Positions 16,508-26,176 of a stretch of 64,000 nucleotides of DNA are shown here, piece after piece. Source of the DNA: Catellatospora tritici (lineage in GTDB: Bacteria; Actinomycetota; Actinomycetes; Mycobacteriales; Micromonosporaceae). Each line of letters begins with the position of its first letter. The first letter of the stretch is position 1. The DNA lies in NCBI RefSeq assembly GCF_019083965.1, contig NZ_JAHRCY010000010.1, forward strand, positions 278,746 through 342,745, given 5' to 3'. The translations under genes and the position numbers were made by a program. The notes under the pieces are model-generated. The model was given only the letters and a program-made list of their open reading frames with translations, was not told the DNA's origin and made no database searches.

Positions 16508-18160
16508 ATGGGCGAAGCGGCAGACCCCCGCGACCGGTACGTCGTGGGTGTCGACTACGGCACCCTGTCGGGCCGGGCACTGGTGGTGCGCGTGTCCGAT
16601 GGCGCCGAGGTCGGCACGGCGGTGCACCCGTACCGCCATGCCGTGATGGACACGGAGCTGGCCGCCGATGGCAGGGCGTTGCCGCCCGACTGGGCGCTGC
16701 AGGATCCCGACGACTACCGCGACGTGCTCCGTCACGCGGTCCCGGCCGCGGTCGCCGCCGCCGGGATCGACCCGGCGCAGGTCGTCGGCATCGCCACCGA
16801 CTTCACCGCGTGCACGGTGCTGCCGACGCTGGCCGACGGCACGCCGCTGTGCGAGCTGGCCGAGCTGCGCACCCGGCCGCACGCGTACGTCAAGCTGTGG
16901 AAGCACCACGCCGCGCAGTCGCACGCCGACCGGATCAACGCGACCGCCGCGCAGCGCGGCGAGCCGTGGCTGGCCCGCTACGGCGGGAAGATCTCCTCGG
17001 AGTGGCAGTTCGCCAAGGGCCTGCAGCTGCTGGAGGAGGACCCGGAGGTCTACCACCGGGCCGACCGCTGGATCGAGGCGGCCGACTGGATCGTGTGGCA
17101 GCTGTGCGGCGCCGAGACCCGCAACGTCTGCACCGCCGGCTACAAGGGCATCCGCCAGGACGGGCAGTACCCGTCGGCCGACTACCTGGCCGCGCTGAAC
17201 CCCGACTTCACCGGCTTCACCGCGAAGATCGACGGTCCGCTGCTGGAGCTGGGGGAGCGGGCCGGGTCGCTGACCGCGCAGGCCGCCACCTGGACCGGGC
17301 TGCCCGAGGGCATCGCGGTCGCGGTCGGCAACGTCGACGCGCACGTCACCGCGGCCGCCGCGCAGGCCATCGAGCCGGGCCGCCTGGTCGCCATCATGGG
17401 CACCTCGACCTGCCACGTCGTCAACGGCGAGAAGCTGGCCGAGGTGCCGGGCATGTGCGGCGTCGTCGAGGGCGGCATCAGCGCGGGTGCCTGGGGTTAC
17501 GAGGCGGGCCAGAGCGGCGTCGGCGACATCTTCGGCTGGTTCGTCGAGCACGCGGCCCCGGCCGGATACGACTCGCACGAAATTCTGTCCGAGCTGGCTG
17601 CTGCGCAGCCCGTGGGCGCGCACGGCCTGGTCGCGCTGGACTGGTGGAACGGCAACCGCTCGCTACTGGTCAACCACGAGCTGTCCGGCCTGATCGTCGG
17701 CCTGACCCTGGCCACCCGCCCGCACGAGATCTACCGGGCGCTGCTGGAGTCCACCGCGTACGGCACCCGCATGATCATGGAGGCGTTCGCTGAGGCGGGC
17801 GTGCCGGTGACCGAGCTGGTCATCGCGGGCGGCCTGGCCGCCAACAGCCTGCTGATGCAGATCTACGCCGACGTGACCGACCGGCCGCTGAGCCTGATCG
17901 GCTCGGCGCAGGGACCGGCGCTGGGCTCGGCGATCCACGCCGCGGTCGCCGCCGGTGACTACCCGGACGTGGCGACCGCCTCGGCGGCGATGGGTCGGGT
18001 CGAGCGCGCCGTCTTCCGGCCGGACCCGGAACGCGCCCGCGCCTACGACGCCCTCTACACCGAATACCGCGCGCTGCACGACCACTTCGGCCGGGGCGGC
18101 GACGACATGATGCTGCGCCTGCGCGCCATCCGCAACGCGGCCCGGGGGGAGCAGGCATGA
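16508..18160 (+). CDS. araB: L-ribulokinase
   Basis: A 550-residue FGGY-family kinase that phosphorylates L-ribulose to L-ribulose 5-phosphate with ATP. The N-terminal ATPase-fold strand VVGVDYGTLSGRALV (residues 12-26) carries the phosphate-binding Asp and Gly, the TDFTACTVLP segment fits AraB, and the C-terminal GGLAANSLLMQIYADV (about 440-455) is the FGGY signature area. Length matches bacterial AraB. AGGAGG lies 9 bases before the ATG. It is the first gene of the arabinose operon and overlaps araD by four bases, so the two are translationally coupled. Control is by the operators at 16306 and 16463. Confidence 0.95.
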   Translation: MGEAADPRDRYVVGVDYGTLSGRALVVRVSDGAEVGTAVHPYRHAVMDTELAADGRALPPDWALQDPDDYRDVLRHAVPAAVAAAGIDPAQVVGIATDFTACTVLPTLADGTPLCELAELRTRPHAYVKLWKHHAAQSHADRINATAAQRGEPWLARYGGKISSEWQFAKGLQLLEEDPEVYHRADRWIEAADWIVWQLCGAETRNVCTAGYKGIRQDGQYPSADYLAALNPDFTGFTAKIDGPLLELGERAGSLTAQAATWTGLPEGIAVAVGNVDAHVTAAAAQAIEPGRLVAIMGTSTCHVVNGEKLAEVPGMCGVVEGGISAGAWGYEAGQSGVGDIFGWFVEHAAPAGYDSHEILSELAAAQPVGAHGLVALDWWNGNRSLLVNHELSGLIVGLTLATRPHEIYRALLESTAYGTRMIMEAFAEAGVPVTELVIAGGLAANSLLMQIYADVTDRPLSLIGSAQGPALGSAIHAAVAAGDYPDVATASAAMGRVERAVFRPDPERARAYDALYTEYRALHDHFGRGGDDMMLRLRAIRNAARGEQA

Positions 18161-18834
18161 GCGAGATCGTCCGCAAGCTGCGCGAACAGGTCGCGGGGCT
18201 GCACTCGGAGCTGACCCGGTACGGCCTGGTCGCCTGGACGGCCGGCAACGTGTCGGCGCGGGTGCCCGGGGAGAACCTGATGGTGATCAAGCCGAGCGGG
18301 GTGTCCTACGACGACCTCAGTCCGGCCAACATGATCGTCTGCGACCTGAACGGCACGGTCGTCGAGGGCGACCTGTCGCCGTCGAGCGACACCGCCGCGC
18401 ACGCCTACGTATACCGGGCTATGCCAGAGGTCGGCGGGGTGGTGCACACGCACAGCACCTACGCCACGGCGTGGGCGGCGCGCGGGGAGTCGATCCCGTG
18501 CCATCTGACCGCGCAGGCCGACGAGTTCGGCGGGGAGATCCCGGTCGGGCCGTTCGCGCTGATCGGCGGGGACGACATCGGCAAGGGGATCGTGGCCACG
18601 TTGTCGGGGCACCGGTCGCCGGCCGTACTGATGCGCAATCACGGTGTGTTCACCATCGGCAAGGACGCGAAAGCCGCGGTCAAGGCCGCGGTGATGTGTG
18701 AGGACGTGGCACGGACCGCGCATCTGGCCCGTTCGCTCGGGCAGCCGCTGCCGATGGCCGCCGCCGATGTGGACGCCCTCTACCACCGCTACCAGAACGT
18801 CTACGGCCAGGCCGGTCCGCCGGTCGCGCCGTAG
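18157..18834 (+). CDS. araD: L-ribulose-5-phosphate 4-epimerase
   Basis: A 225-residue class-II aldolase-fold zinc enzyme that converts L-ribulose 5-phosphate to D-xylulose 5-phosphate, the exit to the pentose phosphate pathway. Motifs: TAGNVSARVP for phosphate binding, IKPSGVSYDDL, zinc ligands H97 and H99 in VVHTHSTYA, and a third in MRNHGVF (H162). The ATG overlaps the araB stop (ATGA). A gap of 110 bases with no strong hairpin follows before the transporter genes. Confidence 0.93.
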   Translation: MSEIVRKLREQVAGLHSELTRYGLVAWTAGNVSARVPGENLMVIKPSGVSYDDLSPANMIVCDLNGTVVEGDLSPSSDTAAHAYVYRAMPEVGGVVHTHSTYATAWAARGESIPCHLTAQADEFGGEIPVGPFALIGGDDIGKGIVATLSGHRSPAVLMRNHGVFTIGKDAKAAVKAAVMCEDVARTAHLARSLGQPLPMAAADVDALYHRYQNVYGQAGPPVAP

Positions 18835-18944
18835 GGGGCACAACTCTCACCGCACGCACCACCCAGCACCTCCCACCCCTGCCGCGGACCTCATCCCTTC
18901 GGCGGCCGGGACTCGCAAGTGCCACCACCTTTCAAGGAGATCGC

Positions 18945-19937
18945 ATGCTCACCAAGAGCTTCACGCGCCGCGGCCTGGCCGTGGTGACCGCGGGGCTGCT
19001 CGTGGCCGGAATGGCCGCGTGCGGCAACAGCGACACCGGCGACAAGCCGGCCGACGACGGCAAGCTGACCCTGGGCTTCTCGCAGGTCGGCGCCGAGAGC
19101 GGCTGGCGTACCGCGAACACGAACTCGATCAAGGAGTCGGCCACGGCCGCCGGGATCGAGCTGAAGTTCGACGACGCGCAGGGCAAGCAGGAGAACCAGA
19201 TCAAGGCCATCCGCAACTTCATCCAGCAGAAGGTCGACGTCATCGCCTTCTCGCCGGTGGTGGAGTCGGGCTGGGACACCGTGCTCAAGGAGGCCAAGGA
19301 CGCCGGCATCCCGGTGATCCTGACCGACCGCTCCGTCGACTCGGCCGACAAGTCGCTGTTCAAGACGTTCATCGGCTCGGACTTCGTCAAGGAGGGCAAG
19401 CTCGCCGGCGAGTGGCTGGTGGAGCAGAAGAAGGCCGCGACCGGCCCGGTGAACATCGTCGAGCTGCAGGGCACCACCGGTTCGGCTCCGGCCAACGACC
19501 GCAAGAAGGGCTTCGGCGACGCGATCGCGGCCAACCCGAACCTGAAGGTCATCGCGTCGCAGACCGGTGACTTCACCCGGGCCGGCGGCAAGGCCGTCAT
19601 GGAGCAGTTCCTCAAGGCCAACCCGAAGATCGACGTGCTGTTCGCACACAACGACGACATGGGCCTGGGCGCTCTTGAGGCGATCACCGCGGCGGGCAAG
19701 GTGCCCGGCAAGGACATCACCATCATCACCATCGACGCGGTCCACGACGGCATGCAGGCGCTGGCGGACGGGAAGTTCAACTTCATCGCCGAGTGCAGCC
19801 CGCTGCTCGGGCCCCAGCTGATGGACCTGGTGAAGAAGGTCAAGGCGGGCGAGACCATCCCGACCCGCATCGAGACCCAGGAAGGCACCTTCACCTCGGA
19901 GCAGGCCAAGGCCGCGCTGCCGACCCGTAAGTACTGA
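18945..19937 (+). CDS. YtfQ-like sugar-binding lipoprotein
   Basis: A 330-residue periplasmic-binding protein of the ribose/galactofuranose group. The lipobox LLVAGMAAC marks it as a lipoprotein. The mature sequence closely follows E. coli YtfQ: LGFSQVGAESGWR, QENQIKAIRNFIQQ, GWDTVLKEAKDAGIP, VELQGTTGS, DRKKGF and FAHNDDMGLGA. YtfQ binds galactofuranose and, more weakly, other furanoses. In an arabinose operon beside arabinofuranosidases, L-arabinofuranose is the most sensible ligand. AAGGAG lies before the ATG. Confidence 0.9.
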   Translation: MLTKSFTRRGLAVVTAGLLVAGMAACGNSDTGDKPADDGKLTLGFSQVGAESGWRTANTNSIKESATAAGIELKFDDAQGKQENQIKAIRNFIQQKVDVIAFSPVVESGWDTVLKEAKDAGIPVILTDRSVDSADKSLFKTFIGSDFVKEGKLAGEWLVEQKKAATGPVNIVELQGTTGSAPANDRKKGFGDAIAANPNLKVIASQTGDFTRAGGKAVMEQFLKANPKIDVLFAHNDDMGLGALEAITAAGKVPGKDITIITIDAVHDGMQALADGKFNFIAECSPLLGPQLMDLVKKVKAGETIPTRIETQEGTFTSEQAKAALPTRKY

Positions 19938-19944
19938 TGGAGCC

Positions 19945-19974
19945 GGGGCCGCCGCGGACGGTCGCGGCGGCCCC
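19945..19974 (+). terminator. Intercistronic hairpin after the YtfQ-like gene
   Basis: GGGGCCGCCGCG pairs perfectly with CGCGGCGGCCCC around GACGGT. It may give partial termination and a higher level of binding protein than of the downstream transporter genes. Confidence 0.55.
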
Positions 19975-20011
19975 TCATCACTTTGTCGAAGCTCATGAAA
20001 GGTCTGGTGGG

Positions 20012-21538
20012 ATGTCGGGTAGGCAGCCGGTCCTGACGATGACCGCGATCAGCAAGTCCTTCCCCGGGGTGCGGGCGCTACAGGGCGTCGACTTCCGCCT
20101 GTACTCCGGGGAGATCCACGCTCTGATGGGCGAGAACGGTGCCGGCAAGTCGACCTTGATCAAGGTCCTGACGGGGGTGTACAGCACCGACGGCGGCAGC
20201 ATCGAGCTGGCCGGTCAGCCGGTGTCGTTCAGCGGCCCCATGCAGGCCTCGGCGCACGGTGTCAGCACCGTGTACCAGGAGGTCAACCTCTGCCCGAACC
20301 TCTCGGTCGCGGAGAACATCTTCATCGGGCGTGAGCCGCGCCGCCTCGGCATGATCGACTGGCGCCGGATGCGCCGGGACGCGAAGGCCCAGCTGGCCCG
20401 CCTCGAACTCGACATCGACGTGACCGCGCTGCTGGGCACGTACTCGCTGGCGGTGCAGCAGATGGTGGCGATCGCACGCGCCATCGACGTGCGGGCCCGG
20501 GTGCTGATCCTCGACGAACCGACGTCCAGCCTGGACGCGGGCGAGGTGGCGCAGCTGTTCCGCATCATGCGCCAGCTGCGCGACGAGGGCATCGCCGTCC
20601 TGTTCGTCACCCACTTCCTGGACCAGGTGTACGAGGTCGCCGACCGCATCACCGTGCTGCGCAACGGCGGCCTGGTCGGCGAGTACACCACCGCGGAGCT
20701 CCCGCAGCTGGCCCTGGTCGAGAAGATGATCGGCAAGGAGCTCGACGTCCTCGAACGCCTCGACGAGCAGCCCAAGCGCGAGCTGGCGGCGCTGGAGGCG
20801 AGCACCCCGTTCGTGGAGGCCGTGGAGCTCGGCCGCAAGGGCTCGGTGGCGCCGTTCCACCTGACCATCCACAAGGGTGAGGTGGTCGGCCTGGCCGGGC
20901 TGCTCGGCTCGGGCCGCACCGAGGTGGCGCGGCTGCTGTTCGGCGCCGACCGGGCCGACCACGGTCGCCTGGTCGTCGACGGCAAGCCCGCCTCGATCCG
21001 CAACCCGGTGGCCGCGATCGACCGCGACATCGCCTTCTGCTCGGAGAACCGGCGCACTGAAGGCCTGGTCGGCGAGCTGTCGGTGCGCGAGAACATCATC
21101 CTGGCGATGCAGGCCGCGCGCGGCTGGACCCGGCCGATCCCGCGCCGCCGCCAGGACGAACTGGTGCGCAAGTACATCGAGGCGCTGAGCATCCGCCCGG
21201 CCGACCCCGAGATGCCGGTGCGCAACCTGTCCGGCGGCAACCAGCAGAAGGTGCTGCTGGCCCGCTGGCTGATCACCGAACCGCGGCTGCTCATCCTGGA
21301 CGAGCCCACCCGCGGCATCGACATCGGTGCCAAGGCCGAGATCCAGAAGCTCGTGGTGCAGCTGTCCGACGGCGGCATGGCGGTGCTGTTCATCTCCGCC
21401 GAGCTGGAGGAGGTGCTGCGGCTGAGCCACAAGGTCGCGGTCATGCGCGACCGGCAGCTGGTCGCCCAGCTCGCCAACGACGACACCCTGGACCCCGAGC
21501 GGGTCATGCACGCCATCGCGAGTGGAGCCGCGGCATGA
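20012..21538 (+). CDS. Sugar ABC transporter ATPase with two nucleotide-binding domains (YtfR/RbsA type)
   Basis: A 508-residue fused ATPase. The first domain has Walker A GENGAGKST, a degenerate signature (LAVQQMVAIARAI) and Walker B VLILDEPTSSLD. The second has a degenerate Walker A (GLLGSGRTE), a full signature LSGGNQQKVLLARW and Walker B LLILDEPTRGID. One competent and one weakened site is usual in this subfamily. The ATG at 20012 is preferred to upstream starts because the family homology begins there. Its end overlaps the next permease by four bases. Confidence 0.93.
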   Translation: MSGRQPVLTMTAISKSFPGVRALQGVDFRLYSGEIHALMGENGAGKSTLIKVLTGVYSTDGGSIELAGQPVSFSGPMQASAHGVSTVYQEVNLCPNLSVAENIFIGREPRRLGMIDWRRMRRDAKAQLARLELDIDVTALLGTYSLAVQQMVAIARAIDVRARVLILDEPTSSLDAGEVAQLFRIMRQLRDEGIAVLFVTHFLDQVYEVADRITVLRNGGLVGEYTTAELPQLALVEKMIGKELDVLERLDEQPKRELAALEASTPFVEAVELGRKGSVAPFHLTIHKGEVVGLAGLLGSGRTEVARLLFGADRADHGRLVVDGKPASIRNPVAAIDRDIAFCSENRRTEGLVGELSVRENIILAMQAARGWTRPIPRRRQDELVRKYIEALSIRPADPEMPVRNLSGGNQQKVLLARWLITEPRLLILDEPTRGIDIGAKAEIQKLVVQLSDGGMAVLFISAELEEVLRLSHKVAVMRDRQLVAQLANDDTLDPERVMHAIASGAAA

Positions 21539-22593
21539 GCACATGGAGAAAGGCCGCCGCGCACCGGCTGTTCTGGCCGGTCGTGGCGCTGGTGACCCTG
21601 CTGGCGGCCAACATCGCCTACCGGCCGAGCTTCGCGACGGTCGAGATGAAGGATGGGCACCTGTACGGCAGCCTGATCGACATCCTCCGGCTGTCGGCGC
21701 CGCTGATCCTGGTGGCGCTGGGCATGACGCTGGTGATCGCCACCGGCGGCATCGACCTGTCGGTCGGCTCGATGTGCGCGATCAGCGGCGCCGTGGCGTG
21801 CCTGCACATCAGCAAGCAGGCCGACCAGAACAGCGTCAGCGGGGTGCTCACCGGGCTGGCGCTGGCCCTCGGGCTGGCGCTGGTGCTGGGCGCGTGGAAC
21901 GGCACGCTGGTGTCGGTGATCGGCATCCAGCCGATCATCGCGACGCTGATCCTGATGGTGGCGGGGCGCGGGCTGGCGCAGCTGATCACCGAGGGCCAGA
22001 TCATCACCATCAACTCCGACCCGTACAAGGCGATCGGGGTCGGCTACCTGCTCACCCTGCCGCTGGCGATCTACATCGCCGCCGCGGTGGTGGTGCTGAT
22101 CGCCGTCATCACCCGCCGCTCCGCCCTCGGTCTGATCATCGAATCGGTGGGCGGCAACGCCGAGGCCAGCCGCCTGGCGGGCATCCGCTCACGGCGCATC
22201 ATGTTCCTGGTCTACGTCGTCAGCGCGGTCTGCGCGGCGGTCGCCGGATTCATGATCACCGCGAACGTGTCCAGCGCCGACGGCAACAGCGCGGGCCTGT
22301 GGGTGGAACTCGACGCGATCCTGGCCGTCGTCATCGGCGGCACGTCGCTGGCCGGCGGGCGGTTCTCCTTCGGCGGCACCATCCTCGGCGCGCTGATCAT
22401 CCAGACCCTGACCACCACGGTGTACGCCATGAACATCTCGCCGCAGACGTCGCTGCTGTTCAAGGCGGTCGTCGTGATCGTGGTCTGCCTCATCCAGGCT
22501 CCGGCCTTCCGCGCCGCGCTGGCCCGCCGCCGACCACCGGCGGTCCCCCCGACCGCAGCGGTGCAAGAGCAGAAGGAGCAGGTGGCGGCATGA
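21535..22593 (+). CDS. Sugar ABC permease, YtfT-like
   Basis: A 352-residue member of the BPD_transp_2 permease family with about eight to ten membrane helices. Family motifs are ATGGIDLSVGSMCAISG near residue 65-80, VSVIGIQPIIATLILM and VIGGTSLAGGRFSFGGT near the C-terminus. It begins within the stop codon of the ATPase gene and ends within the start of the second permease. Two different permease subunits are typical of the YtfQRT-YjfF importer. Confidence 0.92.
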   Translation: MSTWRKAAAHRLFWPVVALVTLLAANIAYRPSFATVEMKDGHLYGSLIDILRLSAPLILVALGMTLVIATGGIDLSVGSMCAISGAVACLHISKQADQNSVSGVLTGLALALGLALVLGAWNGTLVSVIGIQPIIATLILMVAGRGLAQLITEGQIITINSDPYKAIGVGYLLTLPLAIYIAAAVVVLIAVITRRSALGLIIESVGGNAEASRLAGIRSRRIMFLVYVVSAVCAAVAGFMITANVSSADGNSAGLWVELDAILAVVIGGTSLAGGRFSFGGTILGALIIQTLTTTVYAMNISPQTSLLFKAVVVIVVCLIQAPAFRAALARRRPPAVPPTAAVQEQKEQVAA

Positions 22594-23579
22594 CCACGTC
22601 CGAATTGACCGTCGGCCGTCCCTGGTGGCGGATCCCGCAGCGGCACGTGCCGGTGCTGGCCACCCTGGCCCTGCTGCTGGTCATGTACGCCGTCGGCGTC
22701 TCGCAGTACCGCGCGTTCTCCAACGTCCAGGTCATCTTCAACGTCTTCATCGACAACGGCTTCCTGCTGGTCGTCGCGGTCGGCATGACGTTCGTGATCC
22801 TCACCGGCGGCATCGACCTGTCGGTCGGGTCGGTGGTGGCGATGACCGCGATGGTGTGCGCCTCACTGCTGCGGGCCGGCCTGCCGGCACCGCTGGTGCT
22901 GGTGATCGCGCTGCTCATCGGCCCGACGCTCGGGTTCCTGATGGGGGCGGTGATCCACTTCTTCGAGGTACAGCCATTCATCGTGACACTCGCCGGAATG
23001 TTCTTCGCCCGCGGCATGTGCACGTTCATCGACAAGTCGTCGATCCCGATCACCGACGAGTTCTGGACCGTGGCGGCCCAGAAGCGGATCGGCGACCCGC
23101 GCGGCAACTTCGTCTCCATCAGCGTGCTCATCGCGTTCGCGGTGGTGCTGGTCGCGGCGTTCGTGCTGGCGTACACCCGGCTGGGCCGCAACGTGTACGC
23201 CATCGGCGGCAACCCGCAGTCGGCGCTGCTGATGGGCCTGCCGGTGGCGCAGACCCGGATCGCGGTCTACACCATCAGCGGCCTGTGCGCGGCGATCGGC
23301 GGCATCCTGCTGTCCTTCTACACCCTGTCGGGCGCCCCGCTGATCGCGGTCGGGATGGAGCTGGACGTCATCGCGGCGGTCGTCATCGGCGGCACCGTGC
23401 TCACCGGCGGCTCCGGCTATGTCTTCGGCACCGTGCTGGGCGTGCTGGTGCTCGGCGTGATCCAGACGCTGATCACCTTCGACGGCACCCTCAGTTCCTG
23501 GTGGACCAAGATCGTGATCGGTGGCCTGCTGTTCGTGTTCATCCTGCTCCAACGCCTCATCGGCATCCGCAAGAGATAG
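22590..23579 (+). CDS. Sugar ABC permease, YjfF-like
   Basis: A 329-residue second permease of the same family, with TGGIDLSVGSVVAMTAM, FEVQPFIVTLAGMFFARG and GGTVLTGGSGYVFGTVLG motifs. Together with the preceding gene it would form a heterodimeric channel. The ATG overlaps the previous stop (ATGA). A 24-base gap then leads to araA. Confidence 0.92.
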   Translation: MTTSELTVGRPWWRIPQRHVPVLATLALLLVMYAVGVSQYRAFSNVQVIFNVFIDNGFLLVVAVGMTFVILTGGIDLSVGSVVAMTAMVCASLLRAGLPAPLVLVIALLIGPTLGFLMGAVIHFFEVQPFIVTLAGMFFARGMCTFIDKSSIPITDEFWTVAAQKRIGDPRGNFVSISVLIAFAVVLVAAFVLAYTRLGRNVYAIGGNPQSALLMGLPVAQTRIAVYTISGLCAAIGGILLSFYTLSGAPLIAVGMELDVIAAVVIGGTVLTGGSGYVFGTVLGVLVLGVIQTLITFDGTLSSWWTKIVIGGLLFVFILLQRLIGIRKR

Positions 23580-23603
23580 TCCGTCCGTAGGAAGGCGACG
23601 CCC

Positions 23604-25106
23604 ATGTCATCGCAGCCCACCCCCGAGGTCTGGTTCCTCACCGGCAGCCAGGGCCTGTACGGCCCCGAGACGCTGCTGCAGGTGGCCGACCAGTCGCGCG
23701 AGATCGCGCGCCGGCTCGACGAGTCGCCGGACATCCCCGCCCGCGTGGTGTGGAAGCCGGTGCTCACCTCCAGCGCGGACATCCTGGCCGTGTGCCGGGA
23801 CGCCGCGGTGCAGGGCGCCGTCGGGGTCATCGCGTGGATGCACACGTTCAGCCCGGCCAAGATGTGGATCTCCGGGTTGGACGCGCTGCGCACCCCGCTG
23901 CTGCACCTGCACACCCAGGCCAACGTGCTGCTGCCCTGGGACGAGATCGACATGGACTTCATGAACCTCAACCAGGCCGCGCACGGCGACCGCGAGTTCG
24001 GGTTCGTGCAGACCCGGCTCGGGGTCGCCCGCAAGACCGTGGCCGGGCACGTCAGCGACCCCCGGGTCACCGCCCGCGTCGGGGCGTGGACCCGGGCGGC
24101 GCTGGGCTGGTCGGCGATGCGCTCGCTCAAGCTGGCCCGCTTCGGCGACAACATGCGCGACGTGGCGGTGACCGAGGGCGACAAGGTCGAGGCGGAGCTG
24201 CGCTTCGGCGTCTCGGTCAACACGTACGGCGTCAACGATCTGGTCGCCGCGGTCGACGCCGTCGCCGACGCCCAGATCGACGCCCTGGTCAAGGAGTACG
24301 ACGACAGCTACCGCCTCGCCGCGCAACTGCGCGTCGGCGGCGACCGGCACGACTCGCTGCGCTACGCCGCCCGCATCGAGGCGGGGCTGCGCGGCTTCCT
24401 GGAGAACGGCGGCTTCCGCGCCTTCACCACCAACTTCGAGGACCTGGGCGGGCTGCGCCAGCTGCCCGGCCTGGCGGTGCAGCGGCTGATGGCCGACGGC
24501 TACGGCTTCGGCGGCGAAGGCGACTGGAAGACGTCCGTGCTGGTGCGCACCCTCAAGGCGATGTCGGTCGGCACCAGCGGCGGCACGTCGTTCATGGAGG
24601 ACTACACCTACGATCTGACCCCCGGCAACGAGCTGGTGCTCGGTGCGCACATGCTGGAGGTCTGCCCGACCATCGCCGCCGACACCCCGACGGTGGAGAT
24701 CCACCCGCTGGGCATCGGCGGCCGGGAGGACCCGGTCCGGATGGTGTTCGACGCGGCGGCCGGACCGGCCGTGGTGCTGGGCCTGGCCGACATGGGGGAG
24801 CGGTTCCGCCTGGTCGCCAACGAGATCGACGTGATCGCCCCGCCGCAGCCGCTGCCGAAGTTGCCCGTGGCTCGTGCGGTGTGGCGGCCGCGCCCGGACC
24901 TGCCCGGCTCCGCCGAAGCGTGGATCACCGCGGGCGCCCCGCACCACACCGTGCTGTCGCAGGCGGTCGGGGTCGAGGAGCTGCACGATCTGGCCGAGAT
25001 GAGCCGCACCGAACTCGTCGTCATCGATGCCGACACCACCCCGCGCCGGTTCGCCGACGAGCTGCGCTGGAACCAGGCCTACTACCGCCTCGCCCGCGGT
25101 TTCTGA
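23604..25106 (+). CDS. araA: L-arabinose isomerase
   Basis: A 500-residue enzyme converting L-arabinose to L-ribulose. All metal and catalytic residues known from E. coli AraA are found at nearly the same numbers: E305 (GEGDWKT), E332 (FMEDYTY), H349 (GAHMLEV) and H448 (APHHTVLS). The N-terminus PEVWFLTGSQGLYGPE is typical. GTAGGAAGG precedes the ATG. As the last metabolic gene of the operon it completes the AraA-AraB-AraD route. Confidence 0.95.
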   Translation: MSSQPTPEVWFLTGSQGLYGPETLLQVADQSREIARRLDESPDIPARVVWKPVLTSSADILAVCRDAAVQGAVGVIAWMHTFSPAKMWISGLDALRTPLLHLHTQANVLLPWDEIDMDFMNLNQAAHGDREFGFVQTRLGVARKTVAGHVSDPRVTARVGAWTRAALGWSAMRSLKLARFGDNMRDVAVTEGDKVEAELRFGVSVNTYGVNDLVAAVDAVADAQIDALVKEYDDSYRLAAQLRVGGDRHDSLRYAARIEAGLRGFLENGGFRAFTTNFEDLGGLRQLPGLAVQRLMADGYGFGGEGDWKTSVLVRTLKAMSVGTSGGTSFMEDYTYDLTPGNELVLGAHMLEVCPTIAADTPTVEIHPLGIGGREDPVRMVFDAAAGPAVVLGLADMGERFRLVANEIDVIAPPQPLPKLPVARAVWRPRPDLPGSAEAWITAGAPHHTVLSQAVGVEELHDLAEMSRTELVVIDADTTPRRFADELRWNQAYYRLARGF

Positions 25107-25150
25107 CCGGTAGTGACCGAGGATCTAGGATGGCGGCGAGGGAGGGCGGC

Positions 25151-26176
25151 ATGACTCAGCAGCCGACCGCGCGCGCCGCGGTCATGATCGACGTGGCCCG
25201 CCTCGCGGGCGTGTCGCACCAGACCGTGTCCCGGGTCCTCAACAACCACCCGAGCGTGCGCGAGGAGACCCGCGAACGGGTCCTGCGCGCCGTGGCGCAG
25301 CTCAACTACCGGCCCAACGCGCTGGCCCGGGGGCTGGCCGGACGGCGTTCCCGCGTCATCGGCGTGGTCAGCTTCGACACCATCCTGTATGGCCCCGCCG
25401 CGACCCTGCTCGGCGTCGAGCGGGCGGCGCGGCGGGCCGGATACGGCATCAGCATCGTGGCCCTGGAGCAGCTCGACCGGGCCGGGGTCGCCACGGCCGT
25501 GGACGCGCTCACCGAGCAGTCGGTGGCCGGGGTGGTCATCATCGCGCCGCTGATGACGGCAGCCGCCGCCGTGCACAGCCTGCCCACGGGCGTGCCCGCG
25601 ATCGTGGTCGAGGCCGACGCCGCCGGCGAGCTGCCCACCGTCTCGGTGGATCAGGTCGCCGGGGCCCGGCTGGCCGTGCGGCACCTGCTCGACCTCGGCC
25701 ACGAGACGGTCTGGCACCTGTCCGGCCCGCGCGACTGGGTCGAGGCCCGCGACCGCGTCGACGGCTGGCGCCAGACCTTGGAAGCCGCCGACCGGCGGGT
25801 GCCGCCGGTGATCGTCGGCGACTGGAGCCCCCGCTCGGGGTACGAGGCCGGGCAGCAGCTCGCCTCGCGCCCCGACGTCACCGCGGTCTTCTGCGCCAAC
25901 GACCAGCAGGCCCTGGGCCTGCTGCGGGCCCTGCACGAGCGCGGCATCCGGGTGCCCGAGGACGTCAGCGTCGTCGGCTTCGACGACATCCCCGAAGCCG
26001 AGTACCTGTCCCCACCTCTCACCACGGTCCGCCAGGACTTCGACGAGGTCGGCCGCCGCTGCCTGGCCGCCCTGCTGGAACTGCTCGACGCCGACGAACT
26101 CCCGACGACCGTCACCCACCCGCGCGTCGCGCCCACCCTCGTCGTCCGCGCCAGCAGCGCCCCACCCCGCCGCTAG
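25151..26176 (+). CDS. LacI-family regulator of the arabinose operon
   Basis: A 341-residue LacI/GalR repressor with HTH MIDVARLAGVSHQTVSRVLN (about residues 13-32), hinge LNYRPNALARGLAGRRS and a sensor domain ending VVGFDDIPEAEYLSPPLTTV. The ATG at 25151 follows GGGAGGGCGGC; an in-frame ATG at 25130 is possible. It lies 44 bases after araA, so it is probably autoregulated as the last operon gene. Its predicted sites are the TGTTAGCGCTAACA-type operators before araB. Functionally it stands in for AraR, which belongs to a different architecture. Confidence 0.9.
   Translation: MTQQPTARAAVMIDVARLAGVSHQTVSRVLNNHPSVREETRERVLRAVAQLNYRPNALARGLAGRRSRVIGVVSFDTILYGPAATLLGVERAARRAGYGISIVALEQLDRAGVATAVDALTEQSVAGVVIIAPLMTAAAAVHSLPTGVPAIVVEADAAGELPTVSVDQVAGARLAVRHLLDLGHETVWHLSGPRDWVEARDRVDGWRQTLEAADRRVPPVIVGDWSPRSGYEAGQQLASRPDVTAVFCANDQQALGLLRALHERGIRVPEDVSVVGFDDIPEAEYLSPPLTTVRQDFDEVGRRCLAALLELLDADELPTTVTHPRVAPTLVVRASSAPPRR

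Noticed and set aside
23750..25150. Upstream extension of the LacI frame through araA
   Set aside because: Out of frame with araA and arginine-rich without motifs. The regulator starts at 25151 after a good ribosome-binding site.
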